Below are positions 43,326-52,396 of a stretch of DNA of 64,000 nucleotides, piece after piece. The stretch is from Paenibacillus senegalimassiliensis. Lineage in GTDB: Bacteria; Bacillota; Bacilli; Paenibacillales; Paenibacillaceae. The notes beneath the pieces are model-generated. The model was not told the DNA's origin and did not search any database. It saw only the letters and a program-made list of their open reading frames with translations. Within the stretch, counting starts at the first letter, position 1, and each line of letters opens with the position of its first letter. The position numbers were made by a program, and so were the translations under genes. Location of the stretch: contig NZ_LN909044.1 of NCBI RefSeq assembly GCF_001486585.1, positions 62,001-126,000 of the forward strand, written 5' to 3'.

Positions 43326-44381
43326 CTATCTATGGTTCTTTCGCTCACAAGTACGGAGTAACGTATCCGAGATCTCCTCAATAAAATCCTTCATCTCCAA
43401 TTGACTCAGCCAGGCTTCCGGAATGACCGCCATTCCGTCCCGCGCCCCCAGCAAGTTACCGCAGATGGCCCCGGTCGAATCGCTATCTCCGTTATGGTTC
43501 ACGGACACGGCCAAGGCCTGCGTAAATTCCTCTTCCCGTAAGGCGGAGTATAACGCAATCGCGAGCGCTTCCTCGGCAATCCAGCCTTCGCCCAGACGGG
43601 TGATGGCTTCTTCTATAGCCAGGCTGCTGCCCGCCAGCTCCAACGCGTGCTCCATGGCCTTCAATGTTTCTTCACTCTGCTTCCATTTGGCCAGCTCTTG
43701 CATGGCGGAGCTTGCGCTCCTCTCCATCGTGTTACCGTTCAACAATTCGGCAATCATTAGTGCCAAGGCTCCAGCCGCCAGGTACCCGGTAGGATGCCCA
43801 TGCGTCAGCGCCGCTACTTCACATCCTGTACGAAACGCATATTCGGGATCATTATACAAAAACAATCCCACCGGCGCTACCCGCATCACTCCGCCACAGC
43901 CCTTGCTATCGTTAAGCGGTTGCTCCATCGTGCCTACCTTACCGCTTTCCAGAGCCGACAGGCAGGTGAGTCCCGGCGCCCGGCGAGCGTGCAGTTCTTC
44001 CACATCCAGAATCCAGCGTCTTCCCGCGTCTCCCAAGCCCCTCTCAGGACGCAGCCATTGTTCATGATCCAAGCGTCCTGTTTGTGTATACAGCCATCTT
44101 AAGTAGGCCGGGTATACCCCGCTGCCCACAAAGGAACCGATTCCCCGTTCACTGCAACGTTCATAACCCCGTACAATCCCGTCTGCCGTAAACAACGTCA
44201 TTTGCGTGTCGTCCGACACCAGGGCTTTCTTCGTATATTTGTCCAAAGCGAACCTTGTAATTCCCTCTGGTCCGTAACGCTCTCTAATTTGCTCCAGGCT
44301 CATAAACTCCACAGGATAACCCAAAGCGTCTCCGGTGGCCCCGCCCAGTAGGCAGGCTTTGAATCTTTCCTCGTTCTCCAT
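43326..44381 (-). CDS. ADP-ribosylglycohydrolase family protein
   Basis: 351 residues from ATG 44381 (GGGAGG nine bases upstream). All-helical fold with the two metal-binding motifs of the family: DDTQMTLFTADG near the N-terminus and NHNGDSDSTGAICGNLLGA near the C-terminus, plus GGATGDALGYPVEF at the start. The family hydrolyses ADP-ribose from arginine, O-acetyl-ADP-ribose or related compounds; the true substrate is unknown here. Confidence 0.9.
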   Translation of the reverse strand: MENEERFKACLLGGATGDALGYPVEFMSLEQIRERYGPEGITRFALDKYTKKALVSDDTQMTLFTADGIVRGYERCSERGIGSFVGSGVYPAYLRWLYTQTGRLDHEQWLRPERGLGDAGRRWILDVEELHARRAPGLTCLSALESGKVGTMEQPLNDSKGCGGVMRVAPVGLFLYNDPEYAFRTGCEVAALTHGHPTGYLAAGALALMIAELLNGNTMERSASSAMQELAKWKQSEETLKAMEHALELAGSSLAIEEAITRLGEGWIAEEALAIALYSALREEEFTQALAVSVNHNGDSDSTGAICGNLLGARDGMAVIPEAWLSQLEMKDFIEEISDTLLRTCERKNHR

Positions 44382-44425
44382 CCTGCATTCCCTCCCGCTT
44401 AAATTAAGCTTCATTATACACAAAA

Positions 44426-44499
44426 AACGTCAACCCGCTCCAGAAATGACGTAAAAATGAGGCCCGGGACCTTATTTACGCACTTCAGGGGTTGACGTT
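44426..44499 (-). terminator. Terminator of the TraB/GumN gene
   Basis: AACGTCAACCC pairs with GGGTTGACGTT around a long arm; on the minus strand TTTTGTG follows. Confidence 0.7.
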
Positions 44500-44519
44500 C
44501 TAATTGAACAGACTCTTTC

Positions 44520-45740
44520 TTATTTGCGAACTACAGTGTAGCCTTTCTCCTCCAGCAGCTTTACCACACCATGATCACCCAGGTAATGGCCTGCACCCAC
44601 CACAATGAAATACTCTTCATTTTGGCCGTTCTTCAGGTATCCAGCGATCTTATCAGCCATCCCGATATTGCGGTCTACGAGCATAGCCTTATAATATTCC
44701 TCGTCTTCAGCCATGCTATTGGTCATCTCCAGCAGGTCCTCATCACTACCCGTCTTCCACATCTCGGCCATTTGATCTACGCTATCGTCCAGCACATCAT
44801 AATTATCCAACACGGCCTTGAGATTCTTCTCTTGCAGTTCCTTGGAGAAGTCATTGAACATACTAAGTTGGGATTCATAGGATTCGAGTTCAATAACCGG
44901 TATATTCCGTTCCATCGCTTTCTGAACAAAATACAAATCTACTCCCGCAGAAGCTTCATATCCCGACTGCATCCATTTCAGACTGCTGATTGTGGTCTCC
45001 GCTACCCAAGGCTTAAAGGCATCCAGCGAGTTAGCCTCCGCCCCGGCCTGCTCCAAGATCTCCCCCAGCTTGGCGTAGGTCTCACCGGAAATATGATCCT
45101 TCAACGTGGTTCCATCCTGATAGGTACCCAAATCCGTAATCAGCTTCTGATTAGCTTCATCAGCCGCCTTGCTGACATCAATCTCTACGCCAAGATAATC
45201 CGCCTCAGCAAAAGCTTCCTCATACTCTTCACGCAAAGGATAGAAGCTGTCATCGGCAATATGCATGGAGCCTACCAGATATACCGTATTGCCATTGCTC
45301 TCGACCTCCCATAGGAAGCCCCGTCCACCTGACTGGACGGTATCAGGCGCCTTCTTGGACAGCAGGAAGACGGTACGCGTAGCCGCATCCCAATGCACAT
45401 CATAGCCTGCTGCCTGGCCCACTATACGAATTGGCGCATAGGTTACACCATCAACCTGTACGAGCTTGCTCTTGAGCGTGATAGTCTGACCGTCAATCAC
45501 CGCAGTAATCGTATCATCCGCAGCTTCCGTCAAGGTTCCATCTAAGGCTTCAAGTGTAGCTTGTAACGGAACGAGGGCCGTGCCTTGTTCAACGATTGGT
45601 GTATGGGCATCATAGTCCAGCAAAGCCTGGTCAACCTTGACCGCCGCGTCCTGCGGAGCAGCCATAGCCGGTACCGCAGTAACCAGTAAGCTTGCCGATA
45701 ATGTTAAAGACAGTAACAACCTCTTCCAATGCTTCATCAA
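44520..45740 (-). CDS. TraB/GumN family protein with copper-amine-oxidase-like N-terminal domain
   Basis: 406 residues. Signal peptide (LLLSLTLSASLLVTAVPAMA), then a stalk domain of the copper amine oxidase N-terminal type (about 35-125: LDYDAHTPIVEQGTALVPLQ; YAPIRIVGQAAGYDVHWD), and from ~140 a TraB/GumN domain with the GSMHIAD motif and the closing GAGHYLGDHG. Relatives of the second domain include TIKI metalloproteases that use such Gly-X-X-His motifs. Secreted or wall-associated. It begins 27 bp below the ABC permease gene and may be co-transcribed with it. Confidence 0.87.
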   Translation of the reverse strand: MMKHWKRLLLSLTLSASLLVTAVPAMAAPQDAAVKVDQALLDYDAHTPIVEQGTALVPLQATLEALDGTLTEAADDTITAVIDGQTITLKSKLVQVDGVTYAPIRIVGQAAGYDVHWDAATRTVFLLSKKAPDTVQSGGRGFLWEVESNGNTVYLVGSMHIADDSFYPLREEYEEAFAEADYLGVEIDVSKAADEANQKLITDLGTYQDGTTLKDHISGETYAKLGEILEQAGAEANSLDAFKPWVAETTISSLKWMQSGYEASAGVDLYFVQKAMERNIPVIELESYESQLSMFNDFSKELQEKNLKAVLDNYDVLDDSVDQMAEMWKTGSDEDLLEMTNSMAEDEEYYKAMLVDRNIGMADKIAGYLKNGQNEEYFIVVGAGHYLGDHGVVKLLEEKGYTVVRK

Positions 45741-45767
45741 AATAATCCTCTCCCTGCTCTGTATTTT

Positions 45768-47051
45768 TTATATTTTGTAAGCCTTCATCGCCTTGCGCAG
45801 TTCCTTGAAGGTTGGACGCTTGCCATACAGCAAGACGCCTGTGCGATAAATCTTCGCGGATAACCATCCAAAGACGAAAATGGCGATAACTAACACTACC
45901 AACGATATGACAATCTCCCAGATCGGCGGTGAGCCGATACCTACCCGCACGATCATTGATACCGGCGAGACGAATGGGATGTAGGAACTCACCTTCATCA
46001 AGAGCGAATTCGGTGTACTAAGGCTGAAGATACCGATATAGAAGGCGGCCAGGGATAGCATGGTGATGGGCATAACCGCCTGCCCCAGCTCCTCTGTACG
46101 GCTCACCAGTGAGCCGATTGCTGCAAACAGCGTCGCATACAAAAAGTAACCAAGTACATAGAAGATTAACCCCAGAACGAGCACTTCGACGCGAATGTCG
46201 GATACATTCAGGTTAAAGTCAGCCAAGACCGACCGATTGTAAGGCAACGAGATGTTCAGTGCAATGACCCCGGCGAAGATACCGATTTGCAGCAGTCCGA
46301 TATAGAACATGCCAATGATCTTCCCGAACATCTGGGCCAGTGGAGACACGCTCGTAATGAGGATTTCCATAATCCGCGAACTCTTTTCCGCAGTAACCTC
46401 AGCCGAGATCATATTCCCGGTCATCATAATCGTCATGAAGAACAGAATAATCAGCACGTAGACTAGTACGTAATTGAATACCCCGGCTTTTTCCCCCTCC
46501 GCTTGCGCTGTACCGGTAGAGACCTGAGCTACACCAAGCTGTACAGGAGCATTCAAGGCCGCGATCTGCTCCTCGCTGAGCATCCCCTTGGTCAAGTATT
46601 CAGCCTTGACGTTTTGCAGAGCGGCTTGCAGCGTCATTTGCAGGCCCGGGCTAATTGTGCCGGACTCCGAGGTATAGGTGACCGCCGGGAAGCTTCCTTC
46701 GGCGCTTTGGCCAAACATAAGGTAGCCATCAATCTCCTCGGATTGGACCGCCTGACGCAGTACCGCCTCATCCGCATTCTCGTAAGGAACAAGCTTGTAA
46801 TCTTCCGTAGGCTGTTTCTCTATATAGGCTTCCAGCGATTTGGCCAGCTCGGCTTGTTCGTTATAAACGACACCAATCTGCTGCTGCGACGGCTCAGCGC
46901 CGCCGGTAAAACGGTCGATAAAGTACGGCACATGAAGACCTACAGATACCAGTAGGGCCAGCACCAGTGTAGTGATTACGAAGGACTTCGTTTTCACCTT
47001 ATTCATGAATGTAAAGGCAATCACCGTGCGCATTTTATTCATTAGATTCAC
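45768..47051 (-). CDS. ABC-2 type permease (NatB/YhaP-like)
   Basis: 427 residues. N-terminal membrane segment, an extracellular domain of ~150 residues, then five or six membrane segments with MTGNMISAEVTAEKSSRIMEILITSVSPLAQMFGKI-type sequence around 215-250, the NatB/YhaP pattern. Overlaps the end of the ATPase gene by 17 bp. With it, exports sodium ions or an unknown compound. Confidence 0.87.
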   Translation of the reverse strand: MNLMNKMRTVIAFTFMNKVKTKSFVITTLVLALLVSVGLHVPYFIDRFTGGAEPSQQQIGVVYNEQAELAKSLEAYIEKQPTEDYKLVPYENADEAVLRQAVQSEEIDGYLMFGQSAEGSFPAVTYTSESGTISPGLQMTLQAALQNVKAEYLTKGMLSEEQIAALNAPVQLGVAQVSTGTAQAEGEKAGVFNYVLVYVLIILFFMTIMMTGNMISAEVTAEKSSRIMEILITSVSPLAQMFGKIIGMFYIGLLQIGIFAGVIALNISLPYNRSVLADFNLNVSDIRVEVLVLGLIFYVLGYFLYATLFAAIGSLVSRTEELGQAVMPITMLSLAAFYIGIFSLSTPNSLLMKVSSYIPFVSPVSMIVRVGIGSPPIWEIVISLVVLVIAIFVFGWLSAKIYRTGVLLYGKRPTFKELRKAMKAYKI

Positions 47052-47940
47052 CTACCTCTTTGATAAAGATTTGATTCAGAGTGGGCTCCTTGACTTCGAA
47101 ATGCTCAACAACACTAAGTTCCATCGCCTTGCGTAAAATTTGCTGTGCGACCGCTTCTTGAGTTATACGAATCACATAACCCCGGTCGCTACGATCCACC
47201 CGCTGAACGCCCGGAATTTCTTGTAGCCCTATGACCTCTCCAGCCGTATGCAATATAACCTCTTCACGAGGGTAACGCTTCTTAATATCCTTGAGATTAC
47301 CTTGCAATACCGTTTGTGAACGGTGCAGAATCGTAATGTTCCGGCACAATTCCTCCACATGCTCCATCCGGTGCGTAGAGAACAAGATGCTCGTTCCCTG
47401 ATCTCGCAGTTCCTTGACCGTGGCCTTCAGCAACTCCACATTCACCGGGTCAAGCCCACTAAATGCTTCATCCATGATAACCAGCTTCGGCTTGTGAACG
47501 ATGGCGGCAATAAAGCCCATTTTCTGCTGATTCCCCTTGGACAGCTCCTCAATTCGCTGATCGTAATATTCCGGCACATCGAATCGGTCCAGCCAATATT
47601 TCAGATTCTTATCAGCCTCTGCCGCATTCATTCCGCGCAGACGGGCCAGATAGATAATCTGATCGCTCACCTTCACCTTAGGGTATAGCCCCCGTTCCTC
47701 GGGTAAGTATCCCATCAAGGATTGAAGCTCCTTGCTGTACGGATTGCCATGGTACGTTATATGTCCACCGTCCGGATAGATCAAGCCGAGCACCATGCGC
47801 ATTGTTGTCGTTTTACCTGCGCCATTGGCCCCCAGTAGACCGTAAATTTCCCCTTCTTCGACCTGAAGTGAAATCGGACTTACCGCCGTCTTGTCTCCAA
47901 ATTGCTTCATGACCTGATTCAACACTAATGGATGTGTCAT
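47035..47940 (-). CDS. ABC transporter ATP-binding protein (NatA/YhaQ-like)
   Basis: 301 residues. Walker A GANGAGKTTTMR, signature LSKGNQQKMGFIAAI, Walker B LVIMDEAFSGLDP, H-loop FSTHRMEHVEEL, and a C-terminal regulatory extension of ~80 residues as in NatA. Partner of the permease that follows. The third ATPase-related gene of a five-gene unit headed by a membrane protein and a GntR regulator. Confidence 0.9.
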   Translation of the reverse strand: MTHPLVLNQVMKQFGDKTAVSPISLQVEEGEIYGLLGANGAGKTTTMRMVLGLIYPDGGHITYHGNPYSKELQSLMGYLPEERGLYPKVKVSDQIIYLARLRGMNAAEADKNLKYWLDRFDVPEYYDQRIEELSKGNQQKMGFIAAIVHKPKLVIMDEAFSGLDPVNVELLKATVKELRDQGTSILFSTHRMEHVEELCRNITILHRSQTVLQGNLKDIKKRYPREEVILHTAGEVIGLQEIPGVQRVDRSDRGYVIRITQEAVAQQILRKAMELSVVEHFEVKEPTLNQIFIKEVGESNE

Positions 47941-47976
47941 GCTCTCTCTCCCTTCCTGTTCCCTGATTGATTAACC

Positions 47977-48906
47977 TCATGAATAAGTTGCTGCTTCTCC
48001 AGCAAGTCCAGCAGGCGGATAACCTTGCATCCACAGTTCCAATATTTCTTCCAGTTCCAGACTTCGGGTTTGCAATACCTGAACTCCGTTATTCTCAAGC
48101 ACTTGCTCCAGTTCATCAAGATGAGGTTCCTGCACAACCAGCTTGCTAAGGGAAGGTCCTTCCTCCCGAATGACCACAACCCCTGGCAACCCCTTCATCC
48201 CCACTCCGGCGCTACGAACCCATACCTCTCGCCAACTGTCAAAAAGCTGATCCTTCTCTATCATTCCCAGTGCCTGCCCTTGATGAACAAGTACGATGTA
48301 ATCCGCCAAACGTTTCACTTCATCTATGACATGCGTGGCCAGCAGGATGGTTACATCCTCTTCTTCCAAGCAATCTTGAAGTAAATCAATCAATTTCTTC
48401 CAGGCAAAGGGGTCAAGACCCGATGATGGTTCATCCAGCAACAGTAGCTTGGGCTTGGTCGCCAGAGTAGCCGCAATCTCAAATTTGCGTCGCTCTCCCT
48501 TGGACATTCGACTTAAGCGCTCATGATAAGGCACTTCGAACCGATGCAGTAACTCTTGAAGCCGCTCCTCATCCCAGGCCGGATACCAACGCGAACGAAA
48601 TCGTGCCGCTTCCTCAGCGGTCATCAAGCTCTCTTCGCTCTCAGGTACTTCCCCTACATATCCAAGTTGCTGATGTACTTCCAGTGGCAGTTCACCAGCA
48701 TAGGCCTCTCCAAACCAGCAGATGTCTCCTTCATCAGGCTGGAGGGTTCGCTGAATCATTTTCAGCATCGTACTCTTTCCCGATCCATTAGATCCTACCA
48801 ACGCAACGACGTATCCCTGCGGAATTTGCAGGTGAATAGGGCCGATCTTCTTTCTTCGGCGGCGTTTCACGACGCCCCGCAGCTCCACAGCCAGGCTTTG
48901 TTCCAT
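47977..48906 (-). CDS. ABC transporter ATP-binding protein (YtrB-like)
   Basis: 309 residues. Walker A GSNGSGKSTMLK, signature MSKGERRKFEIAATL, Walker B LLLDEPSSGLDPFAWKK, H-loop LATHVIDEVKRL. It probably works with the membrane protein encoded at 49362-50087, with the GntR gene between them, as in ytr-type operons. In Bacillus subtilis the ytr operon responds to cell-wall antibiotics. Confidence 0.87.
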   Translation of the reverse strand: MEQSLAVELRGVVKRRRRKKIGPIHLQIPQGYVVALVGSNGSGKSTMLKMIQRTLQPDEGDICWFGEAYAGELPLEVHQQLGYVGEVPESEESLMTAEEAARFRSRWYPAWDEERLQELLHRFEVPYHERLSRMSKGERRKFEIAATLATKPKLLLLDEPSSGLDPFAWKKLIDLLQDCLEEEDVTILLATHVIDEVKRLADYIVLVHQGQALGMIEKDQLFDSWREVWVRSAGVGMKGLPGVVVIREEGPSLSKLVVQEPHLDELEQVLENNGVQVLQTRSLELEEILELWMQGYPPAGLAGEAATYS

Positions 48907-48929
48907 AAATCTTCCCCTCCTTATCGCTC

Positions 48930-49331
48930 TTACGTTGCTTTATATCTTTGCTCCATAATTTGCATAAATAAACGAATTAGCTCTTCTTCATCATAATTCA
49001 GTGATTTGGCAGCATCTATTGCGGCCTCAAGTGCCTTCAATACAACGGCCTCCCGGTATTCATCACGTTCCTGCGAACTAACCTTGGCTACGAAGGTTCC
49101 TGTACCCTGCTTCGTACGAAGCAGGCCTTCGTTCTCCAGATCCTGATAGACTCGACGAACCGTAATGACGCTGCACTTCAATCCACTTGCAAATTCCCTA
49201 ATCGAAGGCAACAACGTTCCTTCTTCAATCTGCCCGCTGACGATTAGCGATTTAAGCTGCGATTCGATTTGATGATATAGCGGCTCAGCGCTATTCTCAT
49301 TAATCTGTATGGGAATCCACACTTTACTCAC
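48930..49331 (-). CDS. GntR family regulator, YtrA subfamily
   Basis: 133 residues: a winged helix (IREFASGLKCSVITVRRVYQ; LENEGLLRTKQGTGTFVAKV) and only a short C-terminal dimerisation tail of ~45 residues, the YtrA subfamily build, which needs no classical effector domain. GTG start at 49331 with AAAGG upstream. Likely autoregulator of its own operon through the GTGTGTATA palindrome at 50142-50172. Confidence 0.9.
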   Translation of the reverse strand: MSKVWIPIQINENSAEPLYHQIESQLKSLIVSGQIEEGTLLPSIREFASGLKCSVITVRRVYQDLENEGLLRTKQGTGTFVAKVSSQERDEYREAVVLKALEAAIDAAKSLNYDEEELIRLFMQIMEQRYKAT

Positions 49332-49361
49332 CCCCGCCTTTGCACGATGGCCTGTTCCTCA

Positions 49362-50087
49362 TTATGCCAAATCCCTCATCCCCATTTTCCGCCTTGTGAT
49401 CATGCTTAGAAGAGAAAGTCCAATGCCTCCAACAAGCAACGTTCCCCACAGGAGCGGTGATAATAGGCCATACCGCAGGGAGAAGTCCAATGTGATTTCC
49501 AAGAGATTAATTCTCCACACATTCAAGATAACAACCACCAAGGCCAACACGAGCATGATGAGCAGCGTAACCCAGAAATAGACTTTGCCGCTGGTAAGAA
49601 ATTCATAATAAATGAACATCCCGTTGATCAGCAATCCACAGCCTAGCCAAGTCAACGCAAAAGCCACCATCGTATCCGCTGCCAACAGGGAATCACCCAT
49701 CATGCGTATAAATCCATAACATGCCGTATAAAGAAACAGATTGTTTATGAACATGGCTACAGCCAGTTGGGTCAGTCTCCCCCACATAATCGTATTCAGC
49801 GGAATCGCCAATGTCCGGTAGTATCGAAGCATTTGTGTATAGGAATCTTCCTTAATGTAATTGAAGTTCCTGCGGGAGAAGAAGAGCCCCGTCATAGGGA
49901 CAACCGTCAGCATCAGATAATTACCTAGAGGAGCCCACTTGAACTGGGTTCCTTGCGCAGAATCAATTATCGTACCCATGATTACCCCGAGATAGATCAT
50001 AAAAATGACATTCGCAATTACGTAAAACCGGTCGTGACGGAGTTCCCTCTCCACGATAGCCCATATGTCCTTCCATGGATTCAACAT
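49362..50087 (-). CDS. ABC-type membrane protein heading the GntR/ABC operon
   Basis: 241 residues from ATG 50087 (AAGGTGG upstream). Six hydrophobic segments and a short cytoplasmic N-terminus (WKDIWAIVERELRHDRFYV); ABC-2 type permease-like, no further match recognised. First gene of the operon, 30 bp before the GntR gene. Probably the membrane partner of the ATPase at 47977-48906. Confidence 0.78.
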   Translation of the reverse strand: MLNPWKDIWAIVERELRHDRFYVIANVIFMIYLGVIMGTIIDSAQGTQFKWAPLGNYLMLTVVPMTGLFFSRRNFNYIKEDSYTQMLRYYRTLAIPLNTIMWGRLTQLAVAMFINNLFLYTACYGFIRMMGDSLLAADTMVAFALTWLGCGLLINGMFIYYEFLTSGKVYFWVTLLIMLVLALVVVILNVWRINLLEITLDFSLRYGLLSPLLWGTLLVGGIGLSLLSMITRRKMGMRDLA

Positions 50088-50141
50088 GCATCCACCTTCC
50101 CTCATTTCTTTGTAGTAATCACAGTATGTGATTTCTCAAAG

Positions 50142-50172
50142 GTGTGTATACTGTATATATCTTTATACACAC
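50142..50172. promoter_or_regulatory. Palindromic operator, YtrA type
   Basis: GTGTGTATA - 13 nt - TATACACAC, a perfect 9-bp inverted repeat overlapping the -10 box and start region of the operon. YtrA-subfamily regulators bind palindromes with GTGTA/TACAC ends, and such a regulator is the second gene of the operon. Confidence 0.75.
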
Positions 50173-50200
50173 TATACACTGTGCTTTGTTATGCAGTCAA
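50171..50200 (-). promoter_or_regulatory. Promoter of the GntR/ABC operon
   Basis: TTGACT (50200-50195), 18-nt spacer, TATAGT (50176-50171). Confidence 0.75.
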
Positions 50201-50226
50201 GTAACGTCCTGATTATGATCAAAAAT

Positions 50227-50269
50227 AAAAATAGCGATGCGAAGGAACACTCCCTCGTATCGCTATTTT
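50227..50269 (-). terminator. Terminator of the DUF420 gene
   Basis: AAAATAGCGATGCGA pairs with TCGTATCGCTATTTT (one G-U pair); the minus strand continues TTATTTTT. Confidence 0.82.
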
Positions 50270-50287
50270 CATGACTTCATAAATTTA

Positions 50288-50752
50288 TTACATGCCGAGA
50301 ATAACTTCCCAGACCGGCTTCGTATGACCGCCCGGATAGAGCAGATACAACAGCACATATACCGCCACGCCGGTGATTGCCGTCAGGAACCAGATGACTG
50401 AGGTAACCTTGCCCCATTTCCGGTGCTTCGCATATTTCGCCTTGAAGCCGAGTATCAGTGTGGTAATGCCGAAGACTGCTGCTACTGTTGCCAAGATAAT
50501 GTGGAAGATCAGGAAGGTCTGATAATAGCCCTTCAAGCTGTCGGGTCCTCCCCACGAGGTGTTGCCGATAAACACAGTACGGGACATATAAATGATGAAG
50601 AACAGCAACGCAGCAATAGCCGCCGCGATCATCGTCTTCTTGTGGGCTTCCCGCTTGCCCTTAATAATTTGCCACCATCCGATAGCTACCAGCACGGCAC
50701 TGATGACGATAAAAGAAGTGCTGATGGTCGGGAACAACATATATAGATCCAA
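50288..50752 (-). CDS. ctaM: DUF420 membrane protein (CtaM-like oxidase assembly factor)
   Basis: 154 residues, four membrane segments with His residues near their ends (EAHKKTMIA, LIFHIILAT, KHRKWGKV) as in DUF420. Members such as CtaM are needed for maturation of heme-copper oxidases in Firmicutes, which fits the position next to ctaG and the oxidase genes. TTG start at 50752 behind GGAGGAAG. Confidence 0.8.
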   Translation of the reverse strand: MDLYMLFPTISTSFIVISAVLVAIGWWQIIKGKREAHKKTMIAAAIAALLFFIIYMSRTVFIGNTSWGGPDSLKGYYQTFLIFHIILATVAAVFGITTLILGFKAKYAKHRKWGKVTSVIWFLTAITGVAVYVLLYLLYPGGHTKPVWEVILGM

Positions 50753-50989
50753 GTTTCTTCCTCCTAAACGGTGAGTTTATATATTTATATCAGTTAAACA
50801 AATGATTTACGCAAAGAAGCAGACGAGAAAATGTTCTTACGATCGCTGTTGCTCATGGATTTCTCTTATCTAGTAGGATCTTATGCAGTTGAAATCCCCT
50901 CACAAAGGCGAGCGCTCCGCTTCTTCAGAATCATTTTTCTCGCTTGCTTATTCAGCTATTCTTTAGTTCAACTAATATAATCTAAAGCC

Positions 50990-51895
50990 TCAAAGCATAG
51001 ATCGAGGCGGTATTTCTTCTTCCGCAGACTCCCGGTTCTCCTGCTTGTACCACTGAACGAAGACGTAAGCCAGCATGGAAGCGAAGATGATCTCCTGAAT
51101 GAACTTCATCAGGATGCCCCCTACCTGCTGGTCAATATCGGGCGCCAGATAGCCAAAGAATTCCGGGCCTCCGAACTGGCTAAGCAGCATAGAAGGATCG
51201 CCGGACACGCAATATCCCATCGCTTGGGACCAGATTGCAGGATCGCTGTATGTTGCGTACAAGGGCCCCTTAGCAAAGATAATCAAACCACAGGCCGGCG
51301 TCAAGAGGACCATATTGAGAAAAATAAAGCCCAACTTCTTCAATCCCTGCACTCCGGCCTTCTCCGGCAACGGAGACGCCAGCGTCCACCACATCAGCAC
51401 CGCCGCCACAAACAAGACGATATAATACAGACGATGTACCCCGAAATGGAGCATGACATAGTCATGCACGACGGGAAGGTGATAGAAGGAGAACAGTCCA
51501 TTGAACACCACCGCAGCGACTACCGGATGAACCATGAACCGCAGCTTTCTCAGCGGAGTCGCACTTAGCAGGTCCACAACCCGTTTCCATATCCAGGACG
51601 GAAGTCCGAACATAAGCAGCGGAGGAGCGACCAGATAAGACAAAGCCATACTGATCATATGGAAGCTGAACATGATATGTCCGAGCAGCTCTATAGGACC
51701 TCCTTGAGCCAGGTAGAGCAAGAACAAGCCCAGAATAAATAAAACTTTCCGAAAGGCCGGTGTCGGCTCGCCCGAACCCCATCTTTCCGATCCCGGACCA
51801 ATCAGTACAATGTACCCTCCGAGCAATAGCAAAATGACAGCCAGAAATCCCGGACTCCATACATCGGCAAAATTAAAATATTCCAATCCCAGCAC
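50990..51895 (-). CDS. ctaG: Cytochrome c oxidase assembly factor CtaG (caa3 type)
   Basis: 301 residues, seven membrane segments. The conserved region LGHIMFSFHMISMALSYLVAPPLL carries the His residues of the family; CtaG is required for forming active caa3 oxidase in Bacillus, probably in CuB delivery. GTG start at 51895 follows GGAAGGGAGGG; longer readings have no site. Lies below the oxidase operon, behind a strong terminator. Confidence 0.9.
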   Translation of the reverse strand: MLGLEYFNFADVWSPGFLAVILLLLGGYIVLIGPGSERWGSGEPTPAFRKVLFILGLFLLYLAQGGPIELLGHIMFSFHMISMALSYLVAPPLLMFGLPSWIWKRVVDLLSATPLRKLRFMVHPVVAAVVFNGLFSFYHLPVVHDYVMLHFGVHRLYYIVLFVAAVLMWWTLASPLPEKAGVQGLKKLGFIFLNMVLLTPACGLIIFAKGPLYATYSDPAIWSQAMGYCVSGDPSMLLSQFGGPEFFGYLAPDIDQQVGGILMKFIQEIIFASMLAYVFVQWYKQENRESAEEEIPPRSML

Positions 51896-51963
51896 GTCAA
51901 TCCCTCCCTTCCTGCCGATGTGAGTTCTGTCCAAATTGTGAACAAGCCCCTAATAACAGACAA

Positions 51964-52030
51964 AAACGGTGACAGCATCCCTGTAGAAGGAGGTTCAACA
52001 AGAACCCACCTTTGAGGGATGGTACCGTTT
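51964..52030 (-). terminator. Long terminator hairpin of the ctaCDEF operon
   Basis: Nested arms AAACGGT / ACCGTTT, CATCCCT / AGGGATG and AAGGAGGTT / AACCCACCTT form one long stem; the minus strand then reads TTTTTGTC. It stands between ctaF and ctaG. Confidence 0.8.
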
Positions 52031-52069
52031 CTGCAAAAAGAATTTCCGCCTGAAATTATATTACCACAT

Positions 52070-52393
52070 CTACCACCACATCCAATACAATGCGGCAATA
52101 ATGGCCAAGAAAGCAACGAAGAAGCCGCCAGCCATAAAGATAATCGGAATCATATGCCCCTTATCCTTCATGTGCATCCAGTAACCGAGTTGGACCAACA
52201 CTTGCAATACAGCCATCACCAACAGCAATATTACGGTAAAGGCCACATTCACCTCTCCGGCGGCCACTGCTGCAAATGCAATCAGCGTCAGAACGATGGA
52301 GAATATAAAAGCGATGACATGCTTCTCCGGCCCTTCATGTCGCTGACGCCGCTTCACCACCGGAGCCCGGCCTTCCGATTCCTGATTGACCAT
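52070..52393 (-). CDS. ctaF: Cytochrome c oxidase subunit IV
   Basis: 107 residues, three membrane segments, with VQLGYWMHMKDKGH typical of CtaF/CyoD. A basic, polar N-terminus of ~28 residues precedes the first segment. Last gene of ctaCDEF, 3 bp after ctaE. Small stabilising subunit of the terminal oxidase. Confidence 0.92.
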   Translation of the reverse strand: MVNQESEGRAPVVKRRQRHEGPEKHVIAFIFSIVLTLIAFAAVAAGEVNVAFTVILLLVMAVLQVLVQLGYWMHMKDKGHMIPIIFMAGGFFVAFLAIIAALYWMWW

Positions 52394-52396
52394 ATG

